NCBI GenBank assembly: GCA_930367205.1
Contig: OV884009.1
Span: forward strand, 84,775,189 to 84,839,188
DNA: 64,000 nucleotides
Direction of reading: 5' to 3'
Origin: Acanthosoma haemorrhoidale
Taxonomy: Eukaryota > Arthropoda > Insecta > Hemiptera > Acanthosomatidae
The notes under the pieces are model-generated. The model saw only the letters and a list, made by a program, of their open reading frames with translations, was not told the DNA's origin and did not search any database. This document shows positions 1-11,370 of the stretch, piece by piece. Position numbers and translations under genes: made by a program. The first letter of the stretch is position 1. Every line of letters begins with the position of its first letter.

Positions 1-206
1 CAAGACGGCGTGGTGGACCGAATCGATACTCGATCACCAGCCATGGGAATAAGTACTCAAAGGAGGTCTACTGCTGTAACTTTGAGGGAAACTGACGGGA
101 AAATCATCCAAAATCACAATCGGTCTGGCAGATAAGTGCGTTTAGTTGTCATAATAATGGCATACCAGAGACCTGTCAATTTCATTACAGCTTGTCCCCA
201 CTTATA

Positions 207-380
207 GCCGTATATTTCAAGATGTATTTTTTTATCTCTTTCTGAAAATAATTATATTATGGCCTAACAGGGAAATGGATAAGAGTGATCAATGATCTCA
301 TGCATACCTCATTTACAATATTGGATTCACTATCTCACTTACGCAGTGTTTATAACTTTTAAACAGCTTAAAGCTTCTTT
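207..380 (-). repeat. LINE family A 3' end (copy 1)
   Basis: On the + strand this reads as the reversed 3' tail seen in the better LINE copies: a CTTT-rich start, then a degenerate AATTACAATCTGCCTTA-like stretch, then GTGATCAATGATCTCATGCATAC and a TTTACAAT block. It closely parallels 1562-1735, and the likeness starts about 20 bp before the usual LINE end, at GCCGT.ATTT. No coding sequence remains. Confidence 0.55.
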
Positions 381-1561
381 GAAGTACAGGCTCTTCCATA
401 TCCGGACAGCCAAATACGTAAAAAAAAATCACTCGTCATTTTTAAAATGAGAAGTACGTATAAAATAATACATTACCGAAGTGGGAATTACCATTTTACA
501 AATTTAAATAAACATGCTCATAAGGCACTGGCGAGGCATCGTGGGTCGGGAAAGGTTGCCAAAAAAAAAACAACTTTAAACAAATCTTTTGATATAAAAT
601 TTATTCCAAATATATATAATAAAGGTGTAATTACTTACATTTCTTTCTATTCAGTACATATTCTTGTCACTCTCAGATATTCCCTATAACCAGATCCCTC
701 CCACCCACATTGATCCGGATATTGGAGAGTACAGATAGTGTGAGTACAGTGTGATATTCTTAGAGTGGTAATTGAAACACTTACAGGTCGTATGTATAGA
801 CCATAATAACAATTTTTTTATGGCTGATGGCCAGCATGGTTTTTTTGTTTTGTATGCCACCTGCTAGACTAGCAGCACAAATGTTTGTTCCCGTTGAAGT
901 GACTGCAGCTTCAGTGCTTTGTGCAGTCATCACTAGTCAATAGCGCAGCGGACAAATAAACGCAGTGAGTTATCTTATTTTTTGCATGTTGGTTTGGTTA
1001 TAGACGACATTGAATCATGTGAATACTACAATACAACACAGTGGTGTCTATTCTCTAACTTACCTCATGTCAATTTAAAAAAAAAAACTATAGTCTCATC
1101 AAATATTTAAATTTTCAATATTTCAATCAAATTGTGTGTACAAGAAAGTATAATTAACTGAAGAGACTATTTATTTTGATGTAACCCAAACAATTATAAG
1201 TGAACATTTAAAATAAAAAATTAAGTACAAAAAAAAATCAACAACATATCTTATGGAGACTTAGGGAATCCAAAATCAAGGCTCACTCATCATTCTAGAT
1301 CCGAACTTGGATTTTAATACATTCACGGAGGTAAGTAATCCGAAACTTGAGTTTTATATCAAGAGGTGTGTTTGTTTTTTCAACAAAAAGTCAAAACTTT
1401 TGTTTGTGAAACTCTAGTTTTTAATAACTAAGCCAATTGAAAAAAAAAATTTTATTTTAAAATTATTTGAATATTTATTCGTCATTCTAACAGACTATTT
1501 AAGCAATATTAGTATCAATGAATAAATTGAAAATTAATTTAACAATAATTGCTCACAAATT
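381..1561. other. A/T-rich spacer, no gene seen
   Basis: I see no convincing coding. The 80-codon open frame at 447-689 is Lys/Asn/Tyr-rich, as expected from A/T-rich DNA. Positions 750-795 resemble 1748-1793 (shared TATTCTTAGAG.GGTA). A slightly GC-richer patch lies at 860-960. Confidence 0.4.
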
Positions 1562-1793
1562 GCCGTCAATTTAAAGATGTCTTTTTTTATTTTTTATTTG
1601 AAGATAATTACAATCTACCCTAACAAGGAAATGAATAATTTTGATGAATGATCTCAGTCATATAATATTCACAATATTGCATGCACTCTCTCAGTTGTAC
1701 AGATTATATAACTTTTGAACAGTTTTAAGCTTATTTATGTTATTCATGCATGTTATTCTTAGAGCGGTAGCTTTATTGAAAAACGTATAGGTG
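1562..1793 (-). repeat. LINE family A 3' end (copy 2), paired with copy 1
   Basis: It starts GCCGTCAATTT, then a T-rich stretch, AATTACAATCTACCCTAAC and GATGAATGATCTCAG. Copy 1 matches it to about 1735. A second shared block (1748-1793) is adjacent here but lies ~370 bp further on in copy 1. Confidence 0.55.
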
Positions 1794-3004
1794 GTTTGAA
1801 ATTTCCGCAAGTTTTTATATCTGTGCTTTTCCATATTATAATTTTCCCACCTCTCCAATTATGACGAATGACTGAACTTAAATTCTGGTACTTGATTTAT
1901 GCATACAAATGAATTCCGTTTTATATGACTTTACATAGCCAATTAGTTCATTAACAGTTTTTTACCTGAAGTCGAATAAGCAGCCTGTTGATTTGTGACG
2001 TTATGCCTATAAGGAAAACTAAATACAGTATTGAGCTTTTATCACTTTTTATTTTAAAGTTAGTTTTTATTTTGAAGAAACTCTTAATCTCATTGATGCA
2101 CTGTCCCCTTACCTTATTAAAAAACGTTGGAAAATAAAATTTTCCCACTTAGAATCGAGTTCTTCATCCGGTGTTATGAACGGCTGCTGTGAAAATTAAA
2201 AATTAGTCACTTTTCATATTTTTTTTTCAAGTTTATTTGATTAGATATATCAATAATAAAATCCGTTTCATGCTAATATCCATGAAATAAAAATCCCTCT
2301 AAAAGAAATTGACGATCCGAGTTTCAGTAATGCATGAACAAGCAAACAAAACCTTGATGAAACCTGAAAAAAAAAATTAGTAAAACAATTTATATTTTTC
2401 ATATCTTGCAGTTGTTTTCAACTCTATGCTTTGGAGACTGAGGTCTGAAACATCATTTAACAACTGCAACTAATAAACTAATAATAAAATAGTATATAGC
2501 ACTATTTTTTATTGGATTTTCTTTGTATTTGTAATCTTGTAGTTTGAATTACAAATTATTTTTAAACCGATAGTTATAGAACTTACACATTGAATTATTT
2601 GTAATAAACCGTCTGTCACATGATTTGACTTTCTGAAGAAGATTTCACAATTATTTATTAGTTTTAATGCAGTCAAAAACTATAACAAAAGTTTCACAAT
2701 ACAAGATCCGACTTACAAATCACTGCCTCTTAGTTCGTTTCCAAAAGAAAAATAACCCAAAAAAAAAAAAATTGTGAATAAAGCTAATGGAAGGGGGAGG
2801 GGGTTGTCTTGAAGATTTCCCGGTCTACTTTTAGTTCTGAAAGTGTTTGCTAGTTCATTGACCGGAAAAGAATTGGAATTCTTCGTTTGGGATCAACGTT
2901 TAAAGGTCTCCTGTCATCAGCGGAAAGTCATTTCAAACTGTCGCTCATTCGTGAAATATCAACCGCTAGCAGCTATGGGCACATAATTACAAAATATTAG
3001 TTAG
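1794..3004. other. A/T-rich spacer, no gene seen
   Basis: Nothing recognisable. Open frames are short and low-complexity. A purine-rich patch (GGAAGGGGGAGGGGG) lies at about 2789-2803. Confidence 0.4.
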
Positions 3005-3150
3005 GGCCTCACGGGAGTGTTTATACTTTCATTTTGTGCTTGGTTTTTCGTTTGTCTGTCTGCCTGTTGCGCTATAGTGGTTGCGGAAATGGTTCAATCG
3101 ATCTGAAAATTTGATAGTATATTCCACCTCAAAATAATCTGATTTTTTTC
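3005..3150 (+). repeat. Dispersed repeat, shared with ~43390-43470
   Basis: The segment holds TTTGTCTGTCTGCCTGTTGCG followed by TTCAATCGATCTGAAAATTTG and ATATTCCACCTCA. The last part aligns by eye with TTCAGTCGATCAGAAATTCC and ATATTCCACATCA near 43408-43445. Phrases of this kind recur in arthropod interspersed repeats. The element class is unknown and the ends are undefined. Confidence 0.45.
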
Positions 3151-6100
3151 TATACGGTTATGGATACATGGTACAAGCAGCATAGACTTTCGGGACTGTT
3201 TACCATTTCAAACCTTAAACAAGAAATTTCCATTTGGTGAACAACTCGCTTGAATCAAACTAATACAGAACAGGTTGTGATTGGGGACCAAACGTGGCCC
3301 GAAGCTCTTCTCGGCTCATTTATAGGCCAAAGCTACTGACTGGGGCACAGTGCATCGAGTATGTGCGGAGAAAGTACAAACCCCAAATCTCACCTTCCAA
3401 TATTATTTTTTATTTAACAAGATAAAATAGTGTTAAATTCGCTTCTTAAATTAGTAAAATCCTTAATTTATGTAACATAAATATCCAAATAAATTAAGTA
3501 ACTTATTTATTTAATATGAAAGCAAAAACGGTGAAAAATGACTAATATGCACAAAATTCAATTAATTGATAATTAACATACTGTTAAAAATTGTTTTAAT
3601 TCAAATTAATCTATTTACAAGTAAATTTACTATTAACAAGTTAAGTAAATTTTGCAATATTTCAAATTTAAAAGTGAAAATAGGTGCCTCTGTAGGAATA
3701 AAATTTAAAAATAAATACCTCAGTCTCAACTAGAGTGGTTCATCTGGTGTGTAGTTGTCGACTAAATAAATCTTCTACCCGCCTTTTTTTTTGTCTTTGT
3801 GAAACATTCTTCCAAATCTTTTTTTCACCGTCCACCAGTTTTCTTGAAGGGTACAGATTCGGCTCGCAGGTTTTCGGCTATGTTGTCCGGCAAAACGAAA
3901 GTCACATCAAGCCATTTTTTATTTATAATGATAAATTTGGATAATGTCCAATGACAGTTACCCCATATTTTTATTACATCGACACATCAGATCTCACAAA
4001 ACTTTTCAATGAAGGTTCCAACCTCATCGGAGCACCTAGGTAATTTAAAATAGACCACTATTAAGTGTAAAATCTTCCCACTTCTGTCACTGGAAGGAGT
4101 GACTCGCCAGACTTTGAAAAAATCACTATTGGTTTTAGTGTGTTCTAAAAAAAATCAAAAAAAAATCGCTGACTCTAAAATTGCAAGATTTTTCCAAATA
4201 ATCTTGCACAGGGCAATACAACAAATAATTTTGCTCATAGAATACACAATGGTTTTACCTTTCTTGAGAAATATAATTTTTAATGTGAATAGAAGAGCTG
4301 TTGGGGTATATTTGAAATAATGTCACCCATTAAAAATGATTTTTTTGAACTGAAAAATCATGATAATATGGTAAATTAGTTATACATCATAAAATAATTG
4401 TAAAACTTACCACTGGTTAATGGGTCAATTGTGAATAAAGAAATAATACGCCATTAACATGTGTCATGTTGCGAGACTGAAAAACTGTTCTCAAATGAAA
4501 ATTGGTTCTTCTTACCTTCTAATCCCAGAAGCTAATGTTGACACTTGTTTACAAATATTTTGACTAATAGCAAACAAGTCTGAATCATACAAATAGAATA
4601 AAGAAGCAGTTGGTTTTTGGAGTTTTGTCCCTTGTTCGACGCACTGTGTGGTGGCCATGTGTCATGTGCAACAAAAGTAACTAGGTTTTGTAACAATATT
4701 TGTAACTGAATTTGAACAATTGGCTTATACACTGACGTGGATGTCTAGGATGGGCGTTGAACATGCCAGTAGACATCTGTACTGGCCAAAACTTGTCTTG
4801 TCCTCCTAAATACCACCAGACATATTGGAACAGTGGTTGTTCCTAGTAACAATGTTCAGTTATTATTTCCTCATTACACCAATGCTTTTTTATCACATTA
4901 ATTATTAACTACATTGTATTTTCTGAAGCATATATAAGTGTAACTAAGGAAATAGAAAGTGCAGAAGTAATATCAAGGGAATTAAGAAGTAATTACGATA
5001 TGGTTGTCAAAAAAAGTATTCCGTAAATATAACAAACATGCGAATAAACGGGTTTTATTTAATAATAGGGAAAAAATCTTTTTGACCAAAAATACTTAAA
5101 CATTCTTTATTACTAAAAAGTGTCTATCTAACCATAAAATACAAAATGTAAATAACTAAAACGCGAAAAAAATCTATTAAAACAGGCTTGGACCATATTA
5201 GTATACGATTTCTATAAAGTTAATTTATTTAGAATACCTCTGTACTGGTGTGTTCTGCAATGCTGAAAACTAAATAATTTTAATTTTAAACAGGTTCTGA
5301 GTAGTGACTTGAGAAATATTGAAAGTTAGATGTAAAAATTGACCTATGTCTTATCATATTTTGGGGTGCCTTCCAAATTTCAGATCATTGAATCATTATT
5401 TTTTCCGTTGGTGAATCACTATCGTGAAACATCCAAACAGACATCCGGATGAAACGAGAAAATGAACCATCTCAGTTAAAGATCCGTTATTTGCGATGGC
5501 CTACATAAAGACAAAACAATTCAATTTGGCTGTTGGGTTCTTTTCTTCTTTACTTGGACTTTTCTTCTTTTGCGCTCGATAAAAGTTTAACGAGGAAGGC
5601 CGATAAGGGTGATTGGTGAATAAAGAAGCCTTGAAAGATATGCGGAAGGGGTTCAATCCTATGATTTAAAGCACGGGCCGGTCGAGAGGCGAACCTTTTG
5701 TTCCCACTTAGCTCAGACCCGCCTCATCGAAAAAATTTATTACTCAGAAGACGAGAAAAAATTCATTTTGCAGGGAATTACCCTATTTCCAGTCTCGCCT
5801 TGCTGCCCATTTCGAAAACACAATTTTATAAATAAAATCCTCCTTTTACACATTACGTAGTAATCCCATCAGCCCTTGTACGCTATGGTGAAGAGCGACT
5901 AGATCTTGGAGGGCGTGAGGGCTCTCACTTCTTGATTCATGCATTGAATTGTTAATTAAATTTAGAGCCTGGAGGAAAACGCGGTCCCGAATCCTGAGCT
6001 CACTCACCTTGATCCGACCTAAATACCTTGTAAATGAAACCCTTTACTTGTATTGTTCCATGCCAGTACGTCTGAAAATCAGTGGTTTTATTTATGTACT

Positions 6101-8400
6101 ACTGTCATTAATGGTTCTTTAACAAAAAGATACAAATTTAGCTCAAGTGGGATGATTCACCAAAATTTTAATGCCTTTAGCAATTATAGCCCATCAGAAC
6201 GCCGAAAACATAAGTTTGCTACCATAATCTTTTTGATAAAAAGTTTTTTGATTTACAAGTGATTGATTATTCATTATCGTTAATAATATTTATTTTATTT
6301 TTAGTACCTCTATGGCATCAAGTAAAACTTCCCCGAAAAATAACACACCTCTGTATAAAATGCACACTTTTAATTTCGTTTCTATCAGTGAAACAACCTT
6401 AATCGCTGATAAAAATTGTAAATATATTTGCTCCCAAAAATTAATATTAGTATTCAAACTAAAACATAGAGATACAATAAGAAAACGTTTCGAGGTGTTT
6501 TCGAATACACTTTCGGCGATGTGATACACATATATGAGGTTTCAAGTGTCGGGGAATCAACGTTTTTTTATGCTTTTTCATTGCATGCTTCCTTAACTAT
6601 TCTTGAAGTTTTATATACTTAGCTAAAAAGCGAAATTATTGATCATTATAAACCGTTCATGTTACATAAAACAACGTATGAATAAACTTCAGACACGTAG
6701 AAAATAAGAGGTGAATGGATGTTAGCATTGTGCACTAAATATTTCACTGTTAAACTTTTTTCATTGTTAACTGTCGCATCTTGAAACAAACTATAAATGA
6801 ATCTGTTTAAATTGTGTTGATACAACTGATGAAAAAATATTGTACAGACTAGTGATAATTATTGGCTCTTTCAAATGAAATCAATTTCATGACAAATAAA
6901 TATAAAATGGTGCACATGGTTTTATTATTAACAACGTGATTGCTATTTCTGTAACAACATCCATCCATCGGCCTAAATGAAAATTTCTGTCTATAAGATC
7001 TTTAGCATTTAGGGCAAATAAGTGTTTTTACACCATCCATAAATCTGGTTTGTGATCAAAACTGGCCCCGGGTCCCACGGCTCCAGGTTACCCCCGGTCA
7101 GAACTCAGTGGGGATGCTGTGCTGGTTTTTTTACTGGCACCATTTTTTTTAATTACTTTGGCAAATGTTACAACAGCTTTGGTACGTCATTTTTTATTTT
7201 ATTTGGGTGTTTACTTGAATGTTTCCCCCCCCCAATTTGTCACGTTCACCGTGAAACCAATTAAAAACAATTTGTAAACGTGCCACCTTATTCAGAAGTA
7301 CGATCACGTACCTACACTAACTAAACGTAGCAGCGGTCATATTACTGTGATAGTGGCCTTAAAAATTATCCAATCTATCTGATATTTCAAACGTGCATTG
7401 TAAACCTGCCGAGATTGCGTGGATTAGCTGTTGTTCAAGCAATTTCATGCTGGGCGGGCCCCGGTTCGCAGTTGTTCTCTCCCTAGATATGTTTTCCTAA
7501 CCCGTGCTGGGAGGTTTTTTTATTTATTTATTTTTTTTTATAAAAAAAACTTTTTTTATTTCCGGATCCGAATCTTTTAGCAGATACACTATTTTTAAGC
7601 AGGTATGGGGCAATATTTCGCAATAAAAACTATACGATCTAAATTTTTATTTTTTGTTTAATAAAACTTCTGATTGCGCTGTATATATTTCGGTATTGGT
7701 TAAGAGAATGGGGATTATGTGAAAAAAAATTAGGCCCGTTTCTCTAACTTTTCAGATTTAGCAAATCACGGTTAAGGATTTAATTGAATTTTTCGAATAC
7801 ATATTTACGGAAAAGACAGCTTAGAGTGTACAAACCACTTTTCTTTAAAAAAAAAATTTGATCCTTAGTAAACTACTTTAGGATTTAATGTTCTGACGTT
7901 TTTCTTCATTATTAGGGACAAATTAGAGACTGTAATGCAAAAATAATTATTAAAATAACCATTCATAAAAATAATGTCTTGAGAGCCAACAGTCAGTATG
8001 ATATTTCTATGATAAGTGTTTAAGCCCAACAAAAACTCTGAGTAGGTTTTTCATCACAATTTAATAAGTAAGATATTTATGAAATGCCATCTATTCGTTT
8101 ACTGACTAACCTGAAGGGTGCGGCTATACTTTCAAATCGGTACTAAGAAATAGTGTTTCGTTTGATTTTTATCACCATGATTAATAACGTTGAATACAAT
8201 CTCATCAGGTTTTGTTTTATTAAATGCTTAGCTATTCGTAATTTTTAACAAGTAGTTTATTGAGGATCATAATATGTTCTTAAGAAAAGTGGCTTTTGCA
8301 GTCTACGCTGTCTATTCCGTGTATATGTATTCAAAAGATTCAATTAAATAATTAAATTTTACATAATGAAAATGAAAAAAAGCTACAATATACCGAGTGT
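3151..8400. other. Long A/T-rich stretch, no supported gene
   Basis: I found no domain or splice-supported exon. Short open frames at 3735, 4099, 4532 (minus), 6053, 6290 (minus) and 7052 carry no family motif. GC-richer islands lie at about 5560-5960, 7060-7130 and 7430-7520. Two of them contain GGTTC-like RNA polymerase III B-box sequences (around 5649 and 7462), but no foldable tRNA could be drawn. Confidence 0.4.
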
Positions 8401-8408
8401 TGTTTAGG

Positions 8409-8462
8409 AGCGGCAGTAGATGTCAGTGTCTGTCCACTGACAGTAATGGACAGACTACCGCC
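8409..8462. repeat. Imperfect hairpin
   Basis: TGTCAGTG (8421-8428) is followed after six bases by its perfect complement CACTGACA (8435-8442). Outside it, GCGG.AGT on the left and ACT.CCGC on the right form an outer arm, and CTGTCCA/TGGACAG can compete for pairing. No run of T follows on either side. Confidence 0.5.
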
Positions 8463-8782
8463 AGGCCTCCAACCCAACAGCCACCGAAAAAAAACACATT
8501 GATCCAAGTGCTCTAGCGACCTCCTATTGCTCAGCTCCTGCCCTTTTTGCTAGAAAGCAACCGACATCGGAGTCCAAATTGATTAAATTTGTCCTCCCGT
8601 ACGTTTTTTTGCTATAAGTAGACAAGTAATAACCAGAGCCCGGAATTTTTTTTCCAGTAAAAAAATGCAAAATATGCCGTATAATATGCAGTAAGAAATG
8701 CAGCAACAATGCTCAAAATATGCAATAAAACAGCTGATAAATATATTCAAATATTATAATGCACAATAAAAAATTCCTCAAC

Positions 8783-10046
8783 TAAGGGTCTTTCATTAAG
8801 CGCTTTCTATCTTTAAATTTAAATAAAACGAAGTGTGTGTAAGATATCATCGAAATTTTTTATTTGTTTGAAAGGCCTATTGATGCCATTATGTATGGAA
8901 TATAAAATCGTGCAAATGTCCACCGCGGTTTCGCTGGGTGGCGCGCATCCAAAATGTCCAATTTTTTATGACTCTGGCGCATAAATCAGGCTGAATTTGA
9001 CCGATGGCATGGGTTGTGTTGGTTTTGAGGACCGCTGTGATTTGGGGCTTATTAGCATAGACCTGCGACTTAAGAAAACTCCACTAGAAAAATTCTAAGT
9101 GGGTCAAATAGCACGATCTCGGTGGCCAGTTCACATCACCTCCACGTGAGATGATCATGCCCTCAAATCGCTCGTGCAGAACGTCCAATGTGACATGATC
9201 TGTGATGCACGTAGCACCGTCCTGTTGAAACCACATGCCATTGGTGTCCATATCATCCAATTCAGGCCAAAAGAAGATGGTAATCATCGACCCATAGCGC
9301 TCACCGTTGACGGTGATGGCCTGGCTAACGTTCTCAAAGAAATATGGACCGATGACGCCGCCAGCCCAAAATCCTTTTTCGGGATGAATTGGTCGCTCTT
9401 GGATCTCATGGGGATTGGTAACGTTCAAATTTGACAATTTTGTTTGTTGACGTATCCATTCATCCAGAAATGGGCATCACCGCTGAAGATGATTTTTCGA
9501 TGAAACTTAGGGTCAGTTTCCAACTGCTCCAGGGCCCATTCAGCGAACACAGGTCTAAGGTCATTTACCTTCAGCTCTCGGGTCAGTTGAATTTTGTTCG
9601 GGTGCAGGCCCAAGTCACGACGCAAAATTCGCCAAGTTGTGGTCTGCAGAAAGACCGAGTTCTTGTGAGCGACACGAAATCGACTGCCTCGGATTCTCCT
9701 GTACACTCTCACGGACAGTGGCGATGTTTTCGGCAGATCTTGCGTTTCGTTGACATACGGGTGTTGGTTGATTGTTTACTGAACCAGTGGACTCAAATTT
9801 ATCCACCACACTGCGAGTAGTCCTCTCGGCAGGACGGTTATAGCGACCGTAAAATGGGCGAAGTGCGCGGAACGTTGCCCGAACAGAACACCCATATTGA
9901 TAAAAGAATTTTATCATTTGCACGTGTTGTTGAACGCTATATCCGTCCATGGTGATTTGGCAAAACAGGCTCAATAAATGACAGCCAATTTGACAGATTC
10001 AGCTTCAATATGGCCGCTATCAACTATCAAAGTTTGGAAGTCCCTA
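8783..10046 (-). mobile_element. Mariner/IS630-type DNA transposon with degenerate terminal repeats
   Basis: The left end reads TA-AGGGTCTTTCA (from 8783). The right end, read on the minus strand, is TA-GGGACTTCCA (ending 10046). These give short imperfect inverted repeats flanked by TA, the usual mariner target. The length, about 1.26 kb, is typical for the superfamily. One broken transposase gene fills most of it. The element is non-autonomous now. Confidence 0.8.
8889..9950 (-). pseudogene. Mariner/IS630-like transposase, frameshifted
   Basis: A cut-and-paste transposase of the IS630/Tc1/mariner superfamily, about 350 residues long if intact. I take the ATG at 9950 (MDGYSVQQHVQM) as the start. 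A helix-turn-helix region follows, with RNARSAENIATVRESVQENP and a LGLS..TTWRILRRDLGLHP stretch. Next come IIFSGDAHFW, where family members carry SDEAHFW, then WFQQDGAT with its Asp, and NWPPRSCYLTHLEFF, where DLTPLDFF is usual. The first and third catalytic acidic positions are therefore changed. The reading frame moves near 9615-9712 and 9425-9437, and a TAG interrupts at 9084-9086. The same frame continues after the stop with LKSQVYANKPQITAVLKT and ends at TAA 8889-8891. It cannot encode an active enzyme. Confidence 0.85.
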
Positions 10047-10454
10047 TTGGAAGACGCTTTAGCTCAGGAAACAAGAAATGATTATATATATTGTAGTAAT
10101 TTTTTTTTTTTTAATGGCAAAACATGAAAGTAATAAAACAGTAGATATAAACATTAAAACTATGATACGCTATAAGACACCTCTTAAACTAAAACAAACA
10201 GCAAATAAATGTTTTAGAAACTTCTTCTTTATCTCTCTCCTGAGCGTGAAGTGGTATTCTCGGTCCCTCTCGTTCTCTGCTCTCCAGTGTCTCTGAAATC
10301 GGACTTGAGCCTAGCTCTTCTGCTATTCTCTCATTTTACTCAATGTACACAATTTATTCTTTTCGTAGTTACCGGTTGTACTCCCTCAGACCGAGTAATA
10401 CTTGAAAATTGAGTTATCTCATCTCCATTGCTGTGAAAATGATCTCTAGTTTAT
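10047..10454. other. A/T-rich spacer
   Basis: No coding signal. Contains a T/A run and low-complexity open frame at 10078-10296, and a pyrimidine-rich patch around 10220-10300. Confidence 0.4.
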
Positions 10455-10775
10455 TCTAATGGACATCTGGTATAAGACAGTATTAGCACTTTTCTTTAGC
10501 TGTTGGTCAATCCTTCAACCTCTACTAATAACTGTTATCTCAGGTATTCTTGAACATCATAATCGAATACTAGATATCCATCATCTCCAGAACATCTTTG
10601 TAGGTAATAAGTTTGGTTTCATTATGCCTTTCTATGTGCATCGCCTTACTTTTAGAAGCATTTATCCTCATTCGTTTTCTTATCTGATCCTCTCTCCGTT
10701 GATTCACTGCAGCTTGGAGCCATTCTTGGGTATCTAGTTCAGCATTCTCAGTCCAGTTTTGAATATGAAGTAGTC
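10455..10775 (-). pseudogene. Non-LTR retrotransposon reverse transcriptase fragment (C-terminal half)
   Basis: On the minus strand the translation runs ENAELDTQEWLQAAVNQ, then MRINASKSKAMHIERHN and ETKLITYKDVLEMMD, then a stop. The pattern RIN.SK.K.M.IER is the thumb-side motif that follows the YADD box in many endonuclease-bearing LINEs. The YADD box itself and the residues before it are not readable, and stops flank the fragment. It lies 3' of an endonuclease fragment (11154-11370) on the same strand. The two may be ends of one internally deleted element, since an intact copy would hold about 2 kb between them. Confidence 0.55.
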
Positions 10776-11153
10776 TATTATGTTTCTTCTACTGGCCATC
10801 CTTTCACCTTCATTCTTCTTGTAGTTTTAAAGTGAATTGCTATACTATTTCCAATGTAAAACTCGATCAGGTCCATTCCATTATCATTTCTGACTTCTTA
10901 TAGCTCCATGTGCAATTGGATGGTGGTAATAACCATTCTATTTCTGTAGCAAAACAATTACTTTCTGAAACTTCTCAAAGGTTTTTGTCAATAACAGCTG
11001 GTGTATTATCAGTGGCATATATTTGAATAATGGTAACTTTGCCAGATGAGGGATGCATGTCCCACACCTCAGTGTTCTTCACTAAAAGAAACAACACCGA
11101 GCATATCATATTACCATCACAGTTACTGCCTTACACTAACTCTCCTTTTAACT

Positions 11154-11370
11154 TCACTCTAGCCCTATCAATTGGATCTTGCGCCTGTCTAGTTCGTATG
11201 CAAGTTTTGTTAACTTGCCTGTTAGAAACATTAAATTCCAACTGGTAATTAGTAAATCATTGCCCATGTCTTGTCTGTTACCATTAGACTTTGCTGATCT
11301 GGGGCTACTTCTTTGCATATATTTTAAGTTTTTGTGGCGCCTCTTCATTTTATTCTGCAATCTGAGTGCT
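11154..11370 (-). pseudogene. LINE endonuclease (APE-type) N-terminus fragment
   Basis: The minus-strand frame holds DMGNDLLITSWNLMFLTGKL, then TKLAYELDRRKIQLIGLE. This matches the first strand and helix of apurinic-endonuclease domains of LINE polyproteins, whose signature is (T/S)WNVR.L...GK...L..E......D(I/L)(I/L)G(I/L).E. The domain is cut off immediately after the first catalytic Glu (IGLE). Upstream residues are basic (KMKRRHKNLK). The rest of the endonuclease is missing; the next homologous material on this strand is a reverse transcriptase piece at 10455-10775. Confidence 0.6.

Noticed and set aside
5590..5670. tRNA-like box A and box B about 45 bp apart
   Set aside because: Neither the acceptor nor the T-stem can be paired, so the spacing alone is not enough.
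9174..9820. Open frames on the + strand, including one of 129 codons
   Set aside because: They are antisense shadows of the mariner-like transposase, whose motifs are on the minus strand.
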